The notes under the pieces are model-generated. The model was not told the DNA's origin and searched no databases. It saw nothing but the letters and a program-made list of their open reading frames with translations. Below are positions 34,234 to 46,265 of a DNA stretch of 64,000 nucleotides, piece by piece. Each line of letters begins with the position of its first letter. The stretch's first letter is position 1. The DNA comes from AA29 sp041481445 (GTDB lineage Bacteria; Acidobacteriota; Vicinamibacteria; Fen-336). Both the position numbers and the translations under genes were made by a program. The stretch covers positions 1-64,000 of the forward strand of contig JBGPBV010000014.1 of NCBI GenBank assembly GCA_041481445.1. The letters are read 5' to 3'.

Positions 34234-36726
34234 TTAGAACGTAGTGCCGACGGCGAACTTGAAGGTGGACTTCGGCTGGAACGAGTCCCGATTGGGGTTG
34301 AAGGCGTAGATCAGCCGGAACGGCACGTTGAGGACGGGCATGATGAACCGCAGCTCGGCGCCCGTCGAGGTCCGGAGCTGCGAGAGATCGATGTTCTGGC
34401 CCTCCATATAGGCCTGGCCGGCGTCGAAGAACAGGAGGAACCGCAGGGGGCCGCCGATGTCGACGTAGTACTCGGCGTTGAACAGCACGAACTTGTTCCC
34501 GCCGAGGGCGCGGGCCTGGCCGGTGACGGGATCCGTCACCACCGGGCCCACGGTCCGGATGTTCACGCCCCGGATCTGCGTCTCTCCGCCCAGGAAGAAG
34601 CGCTGGTAGAGGGGCAGGAGCTTGGTGTCGCCGTAGGGCTTGATGTAGGCCGCCTCCGCGCGGATGCCGAGCGCGGTCTTCCGGAGGTGCGGCTTGTACC
34701 AGATGAGCTCCGCGTCCGGCTTGAAGTAGCTGACGGTGCCGCCCAGGGGTCCGCCCGCGACCTGGGGGGTCACCGTGAACTTCTTCCCGCTGCGCGGCGT
34801 CCACGGGTTGTCCACCGTGTTGTGCACGAAGGAGGGGCTGATCGTGCTCTCCTTGCGCCGGCCCTGCTCCCCGAACTGGAAGGGGTCGAAGAGCGGCTGG
34901 CCGCTCGTGGACGTCACCGGGGTGGTGTTCTGGACGATGTTCGACCAGAGCCCCGTGTTGAAGCCAAGGCTGCCGTTCACCCAGACCGTGGGCGGGTTGA
35001 GCACGGCGTCCACTCCTTCGATGTTGATGAACTGGAACGAGTAGTTCGCGAAGAGGCGGTTGAACCCCTTCCGGCCCAGCGGAGTTCCCACGGTGAGGCT
35101 GACCCCCGAGCGGTCGTCGGTGTAGCCCACGACGTTCTCGAAGGTCTCGTAGACGAGCTTCCTCTTGAAGATGTCGAACCCGGCGGTGATCGGGCGGTCG
35201 AACAGGTAGGGCTCCGTGACCGCGACCTGGTAGTTCTTCGTGCGCCGGCCGCTCTGGGCGGAGACCTGGAAGGTCTCGCCCAGGCCGAGGAAGTTGGCGG
35301 TGGAGAAGCTGGCGTTGACGAACGTCCCCTCCAGGCCGCTCACGCCGCCCCCGAAGGTGAACTGGTTGCGGTTCTGCTCCTCGACCTTGAAGGTGACGTC
35401 GATGCGGTCCTCGCCCACGTTGCTCGGCCCCAGCTCCGGCACCCCCTCCATGGGCTTGAAGTAGCCGAGCTGGTTGATGCGGCGGATCGAGACCTTGAGG
35501 GCCTCCGTGTTGAAGACGTCTCCCTCGTTGAGGTAGACCTCGCGGCGGATCACCTTGTCGCGGGTGGTGTGGTTCCCCGTGAACGTGATCTTGCCGACGA
35601 AGTACTTCTTGTCCTCCTCCATCGTCAGGGTCACGTCCACGACCTTGCGCGCGGGGTCCGGCTTGCGCTCCGGGCGCCCCGTCCATTGGAAATAGCCCTG
35701 GGCCCCGTAGGCGTCGCGCAGCTTGTCGAAGCCCTTCTTGATCTTCGACTCCTTGTAGACCTCGCCCTCCTCGAGCTTGAAGATGGGCAGGACCAGCTCC
35801 GGCTTGAAGACGGTCATGCCCTCGAAGTGGACCTGGCCCACGCGGTACTGGTCGCCCTCGCTCACCGGGATCTCGAGCTTGATCCCGCGGCTGGGCTTGT
35901 TGCCGCCCTTCTCGTCGATGTAGGTCACCTTCGGCTCGCCGACGGAAGCGGTGACGTAGCCGTGGTTGAGGTAGAAGTCCTCCAGCCGCTTCTGGTCGCC
36001 CTCCGGCCCCTGCCACTTGTCGGGGGTGTAGGTGGTCTTGCCCAGGAGCCAGGTCATGTTCCAGAAGCCGTGCTGCTTCACCTTCTTCATCTGGCCGCGC
36101 AGCTTCCCGTCCGAGAAGACCGTGTTGCCGACGAACTCGATCTGCCGGACCTTGGCCTTGGGCCCGTCGCTGACGATGAAGGAGACCTGCATGCCGGAGC
36201 CGCCGACCGGCTTGGCCTCGTGCTTGACGGTGGCGAAGGGCCGCCCCTTCTCCGCCAGCATCTCCCGGAGGATGGTCTCCACCCGCCGGGCCTTGCCGAG
36301 GTCGTAGAAGGTGTCGATCTTGAGCTGGGCGTCCTTCTTCTTCAGCTCGTCCTCGATGGTGGTGGTGGTGAGGGCCTTGCTGCCGCGGTAGTCCACGATC
36401 TGGATCCGCTTGCGCTCGGAGACGGCGAAGACGACGAGCTTGCCCCCGGTCGGGGTGTCGCGCACGTCCAGGGTCAGGTCGTCCACGAAACCCGTGTCCC
36501 AGAGCCGGCGGAAGTCCTCCTTCACCCGGCGCTCGTCGTAACGGTCGCCCGGCTTGGTGGAGATGTAGAAGAGGAAGGTCTCCTTCTGCAGGAACTGGTT
36601 CCGCGTGATCTCCACCCGCTCGACGACGGGGGCGGCGGGGTCCGCCTCCTCCTGGGCGGATGCGGACGCGGAGAAGCCGATCCAGGCCATCGCCAGCATC
36701 GCCCACGTCAGTATCGGCTTCGGCAT
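34234..36726 (-). CDS. bamA: Outer-membrane assembly factor BamA
   Basis: BamA inserts beta-barrels into the outer membrane. The 830-residue product has a signal peptide (MPKPILTWAMLAMAWIGFSA...), then POTRA-type repeats (for example FYISTKPGDRYDERRVKEDF, FDKLRDAYGAQGYFQWTG, FTGNHTTRDKVIRREVYLNE). The C-terminal 16-strand barrel contains the loop-6 motif (V)RG region GETQIRGVNIRTVGP and ends in a terminal Phe (KFAVGTTF), the BamA-recognised signal. The ATG at 36726 is chosen because it starts the signal peptide; the open frame to 36885 is antisense shadow. Confidence 0.97.
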   Translation of the reverse strand: MPKPILTWAMLAMAWIGFSASASAQEEADPAAPVVERVEITRNQFLQKETFLFYISTKPGDRYDERRVKEDFRRLWDTGFVDDLTLDVRDTPTGGKLVVFAVSERKRIQIVDYRGSKALTTTTIEDELKKKDAQLKIDTFYDLGKARRVETILREMLAEKGRPFATVKHEAKPVGGSGMQVSFIVSDGPKAKVRQIEFVGNTVFSDGKLRGQMKKVKQHGFWNMTWLLGKTTYTPDKWQGPEGDQKRLEDFYLNHGYVTASVGEPKVTYIDEKGGNKPSRGIKLEIPVSEGDQYRVGQVHFEGMTVFKPELVLPIFKLEEGEVYKESKIKKGFDKLRDAYGAQGYFQWTGRPERKPDPARKVVDVTLTMEEDKKYFVGKITFTGNHTTRDKVIRREVYLNEGDVFNTEALKVSIRRINQLGYFKPMEGVPELGPSNVGEDRIDVTFKVEEQNRNQFTFGGGVSGLEGTFVNASFSTANFLGLGETFQVSAQSGRRTKNYQVAVTEPYLFDRPITAGFDIFKRKLVYETFENVVGYTDDRSGVSLTVGTPLGRKGFNRLFANYSFQFINIEGVDAVLNPPTVWVNGSLGFNTGLWSNIVQNTTPVTSTSGQPLFDPFQFGEQGRRKESTISPSFVHNTVDNPWTPRSGKKFTVTPQVAGGPLGGTVSYFKPDAELIWYKPHLRKTALGIRAEAAYIKPYGDTKLLPLYQRFFLGGETQIRGVNIRTVGPVVTDPVTGQARALGGNKFVLFNAEYYVDIGGPLRFLLFFDAGQAYMEGQNIDLSQLRTSTGAELRFIMPVLNVPFRLIYAFNPNRDSFQPKSTFKFAVGTTF

Positions 36727-36763
36727 GTTCACGCGGTCAAGGTCCTCGGGTTCCGGGAAGGCA

Positions 36764-39175
<2,412 letters not shown>

Positions 39176-39254
39176 CGACCCTGAACCCCTCCCGCCGAAC
39201 CTACCGATTCTAGCGCAAAACGCCCGCGGCACCATCCAGGCAAATGGCTCACCC

Positions 39255-39947
39255 TCATGGTGAAACGTCGTGCAGCCGGCCCCCTTCCAGGCGGAGCACG
39301 CGGTCGCAGGCGGAGGCCAGCCGCGAGTTGTGGGTGACGACGACAACCGTGATCCCCTTCTCCTGGTTGAGACGACGGAGGAGGGCGTGGAGTCTCTCCC
39401 CGGTCTCCTCGTCCAGGTTCCCGCTCGGCTCGTCCCCCAGCAGGGCGCGCGGGGACTGGACCAGGGCCCGCGCCACCGCCACCCGCTGCTGCTCGCCCCC
39501 GGAGAGCGCGCCCGGGCGGTGCTCGGCGCGGTGGTCGAGCCCGAGCTCGGCCAGCAGGGCCTGCGCCCGCTCGCGGGCCTCCCCGAGCGGCCGCCGGGCG
39601 ATCAGCATCGGCATCATCACGTTCTCGAGGGCGGAGAACTCCGGCAGCAGGTGATGGAACTGGAACACGAACCCGAGCGTGCGGTTCCGGAACTCGCGCA
39701 GGCGGTCCTCGTCGAGGGCGAAGACGTCCTGGCCGGCCACCTCGACCGTCCCCCGCTCCGGCCGGTCGAGGCTGCCCAGGACGTGGAGGAGGGTGGACTT
39801 CCCCACCCCGGAGGCGCCGATGATGGCCACCATCTCCCGGGGCGCCACCGCCAGGTCGATCCCCCCGAGCACGGACACGTAGCCGGCGGGCGTGCGGTAG
39901 CCCTTGACGACGCCGCGCGCCCCGATCATGGGGCCCTCGGAGCTCAT
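39255..39947 (-). CDS. lolD: ABC transporter ATP-binding protein LolD-like
   Basis: LolD energises extraction of lipoproteins from the inner membrane. The 230-residue ATPase has Walker A IGASGVGKST (43-52), the Q-loop FQFHHLLPEFSALENVMMP, signature LSGGEQQRVAVARAL, Walker B RALLGDEPSGNLD and the switch His in VVVVTHN. It matches the LolD/MacB subfamily. The ATG at 39947 shares ATGA with the stop of the PIN-domain toxin gene. Its permease partner lies just upstream of that toxin-antitoxin pair (40670-41908). Confidence 0.92.
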   Translation of the reverse strand: MSSEGPMIGARGVVKGYRTPAGYVSVLGGIDLAVAPREMVAIIGASGVGKSTLLHVLGSLDRPERGTVEVAGQDVFALDEDRLREFRNRTLGFVFQFHHLLPEFSALENVMMPMLIARRPLGEARERAQALLAELGLDHRAEHRPGALSGGEQQRVAVARALVQSPRALLGDEPSGNLDEETGERLHALLRRLNQEKGITVVVVTHNSRLASACDRVLRLEGGRLHDVSP

Positions 39948-40402
39948 GCGAGGAAGGGATTCACGACGCGCACGGTGCCGTACATCCGGTCGTGCTGGAA
40001 GTCCTCGGAGAGGAGTTCCGGAAGTCCATAATGTTCGGCGTATGCCCAGAGGTGCGCGTCGTACCAGGAGAGCTGGTAGGTGGCCGCGCCCCTGAGAGCC
40101 GTGCGCACCAGGGCTTCCGTCGGGTAGAGGACCTCGAACTCCCTCAGCATCTCCTCGGCCTCCCGCCTGGCCTCGGGGGGCTCAAGGAGGGGAACTCCTG
40201 ACCGCGTGGGACGCGTCACCGCCGAGACGAATTCGACGATCGCCTGGTGGGGTACACGGACGCTGTCGTCCTTGATGCCCCGGAAGAGCAACTCCGTGGC
40301 GATCCGCCGGCGGTCCGGAAAGCGGGAATCGTAACGGTAGACCAGGACGTTCGTATCAACGAGGCGAGCGGCGCTCGTAAAGGTCCTCGCGCGTCCATCC
40401 AC
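39944..40402 (-). CDS. PIN-domain (VapC-like) toxin
   Basis: The PIN domain starts AARLVDTNVLVYRYDSRFPDR, with the first conserved Asp in VDTN. It continues IVEFVSAVTRPT (conserved Glu) and ends SWYDAHLWAYAEHYGLPELLSEDF (conserved Asp residues), the usual four-acidic metal site of a ribonuclease. The start is uncertain: GTG 40402 gives 152 residues, GTG 40438 is possible, and the domain itself begins near 40360. The gene overlaps the AbrB-type antitoxin by at least part of its 3' end, and its stop shares ATGA with the lolD start. It should be an RNase neutralised by the antitoxin. Confidence 0.8.
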   Translation of the reverse strand: MDGRARTFTSAARLVDTNVLVYRYDSRFPDRRRIATELLFRGIKDDSVRVPHQAIVEFVSAVTRPTRSGVPLLEPPEARREAEEMLREFEVLYPTEALVRTALRGAATYQLSWYDAHLWAYAEHYGLPELLSEDFQHDRMYGTVRVVNPFLA

Positions 40403-40634
40403 GATCCGGTTCCGGAGGGAGAGGCCGGAGCCGGTCACGCTCCCTCTGCCGCGCCGTCGCCTGCTCGAACAGACGGAGTCGCTCCTCGATGTTTCCCTTG
40501 GGAGCGCTCGAGGGCACGACACGAATGGCGTCGCCGGACGCCTGCCACTCGATCTCATCCCCGGGCTTGATCCCGAACTTGTCCGCGAGCTTCTTTGGCA
40601 GGGTCACCTGGAGCTTGCTGGTTACCTTCGCCAT
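40356..40634 (-). CDS. AbrB/MazE-type antitoxin
   Basis: The 92-residue product opens with a SpoVT-AbrB swapped-hairpin DNA-binding domain: KVTSKLQVTLPKKLADKFGI then KPGDEIEW (3-30). A helical, charged C-terminal tail (ERLRLFEQATARQRERDRL) follows that should wrap the toxin. It precedes and overlaps the PIN toxin, the normal antitoxin-first order. Its promoter with an inverted repeat at 40641-40668 fits autoregulation. The ATG sits about six bases from the -10 box, so the mRNA may be leaderless. Confidence 0.88.
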   Translation of the reverse strand: MAKVTSKLQVTLPKKLADKFGIKPGDEIEWQASGDAIRVVPSSAPKGNIEERLRLFEQATARQRERDRLRPLPPEPDRGWTREDLYERRSPR

Positions 40635-40640
40635 TTCCTT

Positions 40641-40668
40641 ACTCTAGCAAGGACGCTTTCCTTGTCAA
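40641..40668 (-). promoter_or_regulatory. Toxin-antitoxin promoter with inverted-repeat operator
   Basis: On the minus strand a perfect TTGACA (40663-40668), a 16 bp spacer and an extended -10 TGCTAGAGT (TAGAGT at 40641-40646) lie between the permease stop and the antitoxin start. The spacer holds a perfect inverted repeat CAAGGA-N5-TCCTTG (40648-40664), well placed as the antitoxin operator. Confidence 0.65.
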
Positions 40669-40669
40669 C

Positions 40670-41904
40670 CTACTCGTAGCGTAGCGCCTCCGCCGGGTCC
40701 AGGCGGGCCGCTCCCCTCGCGGGATGGATGGTGGCCAGGAAGCAGATCAGCACCGCCCCCACGATCACGGTGGTGGCGTCGAGCGGCAACAGCTTGAAGG
40801 GCACGTAGGAGATCTGGTAGACGTCCACCGGCACCTGGATCAGCTTGTAGGTGTCGAGCACGCGGCACAGCCCCCAGCCCAGCACCGCCCCCGCCAGGGT
40901 CCCGACGGCGCCGATCACCGTTCCCTGCAGCATGAAGATGCGCGTGATCGAGGCCCGCGAGGTCCCCATCGACACCAGGATCGCGATGTCCTTGTGCTTC
41001 TCCATCACGAGCAGGATCAGGGTGGCCACGATGTTGAGGGCGGCCACCATGACGATGAGCCCGATGGTGATGCCGATGGCCACCTTCTCCAGCCAGAGCG
41101 CGGAGAAGAGGCTCTGGTTCATCATGATCCAGTCGGTGGTGAGGTAGCCGCTGCCCACGGCGGCCACGACCTGCGGCGCCACCTCCCGCACCGCGTAGAT
41201 GTCGTCCACCCGCACCTCGACCAGCGACGCCTCGTCGCCGCCGGTGAAGAGGCGCTGGGCCACGGCGAGGGGGACGTAGGCCCAGCTCGAGTCGAACTCG
41301 TAGAGGCCGCTGTGCACCAGGCCGGCCACGCGGAACTTCGTCACCCGCGGCAGCATCCCGTAGGGCGACAGGCGCCCGTTGGGCGAGGTCACGGACACGA
41401 CGTCGCCCGTGCCCACTCCGAGGCTGGCGGCGAGGTCGCGCCCGAGCAGGACCGGGGCCAGGCCAAGGCCGGCCTTCTCGAGCACGCGCAGGTCGCCCTC
41501 CTCGACCTGGGCCGCGAGGTCGGTGACGGTGGTCTCCTCCGCCGGCACCACGCCCTTCAAGGTGGCCACGCCGGAGCCGCCGGCGCTCGTCATGAGGGCC
41601 TTGCCGTAGACGGCGGGCGCGGAGCCGAGCACGTGGGGCACGCCGCGGACCGCCGCCACCACGTGGCGGTAGTTGTCGAAGGGCTCGTTGCCGCTGCGGA
41701 AGACGCTGATGTGGGCGGTGGCGCCCAGGATCTTCGAGCGGATCTCGCGCTGCAGCCCGGTCATCAGCCCCAGGGCGACCATCAGCGCCATCACGCCCAC
41801 GACCACGCCGAGCACGGAGATCGCGGAGATCACCGAGATGAAGGCCTGCTTCCGGCGGGCGGTCAGGTAGCGCAGGGCGATGCGCAGCTCGAAGGGCACG
41901 GCGG

Positions 41905-41908
<4 letters not shown>
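40670..41908 (-). CDS. lolC: Lipoprotein-releasing ABC transporter permease LolC/E-like
   Basis: The 412-residue permease starts FELRIALRYLTARRKQAFISVISAISVLGVVVGVMALMVALGLM, then has a large periplasmic domain (about 50-260). Three more membrane helices close with IHPARGAARLDPAEALRYE, the LolC/E ending. It works with LolD to move outer-membrane lipoproteins to LolA. Only one permease is present, so it may act as a LolC/E homodimer (LolF type). The GTG at 41908 shares GTGA with the lysS stop. Confidence 0.92.
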
Positions 41909-43511
<1,603 letters not shown>

Positions 43512-43515
<4 letters not shown>

Positions 43516-43976
43516 GCCTCCTCCCCGCCCTTGCGCCGGCGCCCGCGCCCCGCCCCCTCGCCCGCCGGCTCCCCGCGCACCCGCGCCTTGATCGCGTCGA
43601 GCACGCCGTTCACGAACGGCGGCGAGCCCGCTTCCCCGAAGCGCTTGGCCAGCTCGATCGCCTCGTCGATCACGACCGAGGAGGGCGTGGCCCGCTCCTC
43701 GATGAGCTCGAACGCGCCCAGGCGCAGGATGTTCTTGTCGATGGCGGCGATGCGGTCGAAGCGCCAGTTCTCGCTCACGCGGGTGATCTCCTCGTCCAGG
43801 CGGTCGCACTGCGCCTGCGCCCCCCGTGCCAGCCGCTCCGCCATCGCGCGCGTCTCCTCCGTGCCCGACCGCACCTGCCAGAAGAGGCCGGCCACGCGGT
43901 CCATCGGCTCCCGGGTGATGTCCCACTGGTACAGCATCTGCAGCGCGCACTCGCGGGCCTTGGTCCGCTTGCCCAT
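43512..43976 (-). CDS. nusB: Transcription antitermination factor NusB
   Basis: The 154-residue all-helical protein has the NusB pattern: ARECALQMLYQWDI near the start, FDRIAAIDKNILRLGAFEL in the middle and SSVVIDEAIELAKRFGEAGSPPFVNGVLDAI near the end. NusB binds boxA RNA with NusE in rRNA antitermination. The ribH-nusB order is classical. A charged C-terminal tail (RGRRRKGG) extends beyond the fold. The ATG lies 13 bp after the ribH stop, within the palindromic element at 43983-43998 and its flank. Confidence 0.95.
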
Positions 43977-43982
43977 CGATAC

Positions 43983-43998
43983 TTTAGACCTAAACGAT
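43983..43998. promoter_or_regulatory. AT-rich palindrome at the ribH/nusB junction (operator-like)
   Basis: The sequence TTTAGACCTAAACGAT overlaps the ribH stop codon just before nusB. It differs by one base from TTTAGATCTAAACGAT at 58787-58802, where the palindrome is perfect. Such near-identity of an AT-rich 16-mer in a GC-rich genome suggests a shared binding site for a regulator, but I do not recognise which. Confidence 0.45.
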
Positions 43999-44508
43999 CC
44001 TGCGGGGCCGGGCCCGGGCGCGGCGCCCGCCCTCCGCGGACAGCGAGGCCAGCAACCGCGCGGTGGCCACCGCCGCCCGCGCCGCTTCCGCCCCCTTGTT
44101 GCCGGGTCCGGGCCGCGACCGCGCGCGGGCCTGGGCCTCCCGGGTCACGGTGAGGACGCCGAAGCCCACGGGGACGCCGGTCTCGCGCGCGACCGCGGCC
44201 AGCCCGGAGGCCGCCTCCCGCGCGATGTGCTCGTAGTGGTCGGTCTCCCCGCGGATGACCGCGCCCAGGGCCACCACGGCGTCGAAGCGCCCGGAGCGCG
44301 CGGCGGCCGCCGCCACCAGCGGGAGCTCGAACGCGCCCGGCACGTCGGCGACGGTGACGTCCTCGTCGCGCGCCCCCATCGTGCGCAGGGCCTCCCGCGC
44401 CCCCTCGAGCAGCCCGTCCACCACGGCCGCGTTGAAGGTCGAGCGCAGCAGGATCACGCGCAGGCCCCGCGCGTCGGCGCGGAGGGGTGATGGGTGCTTG
44501 TCAGTCAT
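43990..44508 (-). CDS. ribH: 6,7-dimethyl-8-ribityllumazine synthase
   Basis: RibH makes lumazine, the riboflavin precursor. The 172-residue product has STFNAAVVDGLLEGA (Phe and Asn of the active site), VPGAFELPL (56-64), GAVIRGETDHYE (82-93, with catalytic His91) and VPVGFGVLTVT, then NKGAEAA. A basic Ala/Arg-rich tail follows the fold. It precedes nusB by 13 bp. Family members assemble as pentamers or 60-mers; the oligomer type cannot be read. Confidence 0.95.
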   Translation of the reverse strand: MTDKHPSPLRADARGLRVILLRSTFNAAVVDGLLEGAREALRTMGARDEDVTVADVPGAFELPLVAAAAARSGRFDAVVALGAVIRGETDHYEHIAREAASGLAAVARETGVPVGFGVLTVTREAQARARSRPGPGNKGAEAARAAVATARLLASLSAEGGRRARARPRRIV

Positions 44509-44529
44509 TCATCGACCCCCCCTCCCTAT

Positions 44530-44553
44530 CCCTCCCCCACGTCGGGGGGAGGG
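44530..44553. terminator. Palindromic hairpin between the enoyl-CoA hydratase gene and ribH
   Basis: CCCTCCCCC (44530-44538) pairs with GGGGGAGGG (44545-44553) around a six-base loop. It lies in the 74 bp gap after the hydratase stop. There is no U-tract on either strand, so it is either a factor-assisted terminator or an intergenic palindromic repeat. Confidence 0.4.
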
Positions 44554-44582
44554 GAAGTCCATTGTGGATGAGGCCGGTCGCC

Positions 44583-45365
44583 TCACTTGCCCTGGAAACG
44601 CGCCGGACGCTTCTCGAGGAAGGCCTTGGTGCCTTCCTTCATGTCCTCGGTCGTGCAGATCAGGCCGAAGAGCGTGGCCTCCTGGCGCTGGGCCTCGTCG
44701 AAGCCCATCTCCAGGCCGTCGTGGACGGCCTCGAGCGTGAAGCGGAGGGAGAGCGGCCCGTTGGCCAGCATTTTCCGCAGCAGGCCTTCGGCCTCCGCCA
44801 TCAGCCTCTCGCGTGGCACCACGCGGTTGACGAGGCCGATTGCCAGCGCCTCCGAGGCGTCCACCATCTCGCCCGTGAGCAGCATCTCCAGGGCGCGGCC
44901 CTTGCCGACCAGGCGCGGCAGGCGCTGGGTGCCCGCGTAGCCGCACATGATCCCGAGCTTGACCTCGGGCGTGCCCAGCCGGGCGTTCTCGGAGGCCACG
45001 CGCACGTGGCAGGCCATGGCCAGCTCGCAGCCGCCGCCGAGCGCGAACCCGTTCACGGCGGCCACCACCGGCTTGCCCAGGCCCTCGATGCGGTCGAGCA
45101 TCCGCTGCCCGCGGATCGACCGCTCGCGGCCCTCGACCGGGCTCTGCGTGGCCAGCTCGGAGATGTCCGCGCCCGCCACGAAGGCCTTCTCGCCCGCGCC
45201 GGTGAGGATGACGCCGCCCGCCCCCGGATCGGCGGCCAGGGCCGCGAAGGCCGCCTCGAGCTCCCCGACCGTGCGGTCGTCGAGGGCGTTGAGCCTCTCG
45301 GGCCGGTTGATGGTGACGACGGCGACCCCGTCGCGGCTCTCCAGGAGCAGGTTCTGGTAGCTCAT
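44583..45365 (-). CDS. crt: Enoyl-CoA hydratase (crotonase family)
   Basis: The 260-residue crotonase-fold protein starts LLLESRDGVAVVTINRPERLNAL. It has the CoA/oxyanion loop AFVAGADISELA, GGGCELAMACH, and catalytic Glu in RLGTPEVKLGI (with CGYAGTQRLPRLVG following). It hydrates short-chain enoyl-CoA, such as crotonyl-CoA. With the adjacent dehydrogenase and thiolase it forms a complete three-step beta-oxidation or butyrate/hydroxybutyrate set, working with ETF. Confidence 0.9.
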   Translation of the reverse strand: MSYQNLLLESRDGVAVVTINRPERLNALDDRTVGELEAAFAALAADPGAGGVILTGAGEKAFVAGADISELATQSPVEGRERSIRGQRMLDRIEGLGKPVVAAVNGFALGGGCELAMACHVRVASENARLGTPEVKLGIMCGYAGTQRLPRLVGKGRALEMLLTGEMVDASEALAIGLVNRVVPRERLMAEAEGLLRKMLANGPLSLRFTLEAVHDGLEMGFDEAQRQEATLFGLICTTEDMKEGTKAFLEKRPARFQGK

Positions 45366-45375
45366 CGCGTGATGC

Positions 45376-46260
45376 CTAGACCAGACCCGCCACGGGCTTC
45401 GGGGGCTCCTGGGAATAGTCGTAGAACCCGCGCCCGGTCTTGCGCCCGTAGAGGCCGGCCTGCACCATCCTCTTGAGGAGCGGCGGCGGCGCGAAGCGCT
45501 TCTCGCGGAACTCGTCGAACATGATGTTCGCGATGGAGAGGGTGGTGTCGAGGCCCACGAAGTCGAGCAGGGTGAGCGGGCCCATGGGGTGCCCGCAGCC
45601 CAGCCGCATCCCCTCGTCGATGTCGACGACGGAGCCCACGCCCTCCTCCAGCGCGCGTACGGAGTCGAGCAGGTAGGGCACGAGGAGCCGGTTCACGACG
45701 AAGCCGGTCTTGTCCGAGGCGCGCACCGGTGTCTTGCCCAGGCTCCGCGCGAAGGCGGCGGCCTCCTCGAACACCGCGGGGTCGGTGAGGGGCGAGCGCA
45801 CGACCTCCACCAGCTTCATGAGGGGGACGGGATTGAAGAAGTGCAGGCCCACGAAGCGCGACGGCCGCTTCGTGGTGGCCGCCATCTCCGTGATCGAGAG
45901 CGACGACGTGTTCGAGGCGAAGATGGCCTGCGCCGAGCAGGCGGCGTCGAGGGCCTGGAACACCTGCCGCTTGACCTCGAGGTTCTCCGTGACCACCTCG
46001 ATGACGAGGTCGCACTCGCCCAGGCCGCCCAGGTCGGTGGTGCCCTTCAGGCGCGAGAGGACCTCCGCCTTCCTCTCCGGGGTCACCTTCCCCTTCTCGA
46101 CGCCCTTGGCCAGGAACGCTTCGATCTTGCCCAGGCCCTTCTTCAGGAAGTCGTCGTTCACCTCGCGCACGACCACTGTGTAGCCGGCCTCGGCACACAC
46201 CTGGGCGATACCGGACCCCATCAACCCACAACCGACGACGCCCACCGTCTTGATCGCCAT
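45376..46260 (-). CDS. hbd: 3-hydroxybutyryl-CoA dehydrogenase
   Basis: The 294-residue product has the NAD motif VGVVGCGLMGSGIAQV (6-21) and then FASNTSSLSITEMA. The catalytic His is in FVGLHFFNPVPLMKLVEVV, and the C-terminal domain contains DKTGFVVNRLLVPYL and GCGHPMGPLTLLDFVGLD. It interconverts 3-hydroxyacyl-CoA and 3-oxoacyl-CoA. The start is ATG 46260, 5 bp after the thiolase stop; the longer open frame upstream is shadow of the thiolase gene. Confidence 0.95.
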   Translation of the reverse strand: MAIKTVGVVGCGLMGSGIAQVCAEAGYTVVVREVNDDFLKKGLGKIEAFLAKGVEKGKVTPERKAEVLSRLKGTTDLGGLGECDLVIEVVTENLEVKRQVFQALDAACSAQAIFASNTSSLSITEMAATTKRPSRFVGLHFFNPVPLMKLVEVVRSPLTDPAVFEEAAAFARSLGKTPVRASDKTGFVVNRLLVPYLLDSVRALEEGVGSVVDIDEGMRLGCGHPMGPLTLLDFVGLDTTLSIANIMFDEFREKRFAPPPLLKRMVQAGLYGRKTGRGFYDYSQEPPKPVAGLV

Positions 46261-46265
46261 CCGGC

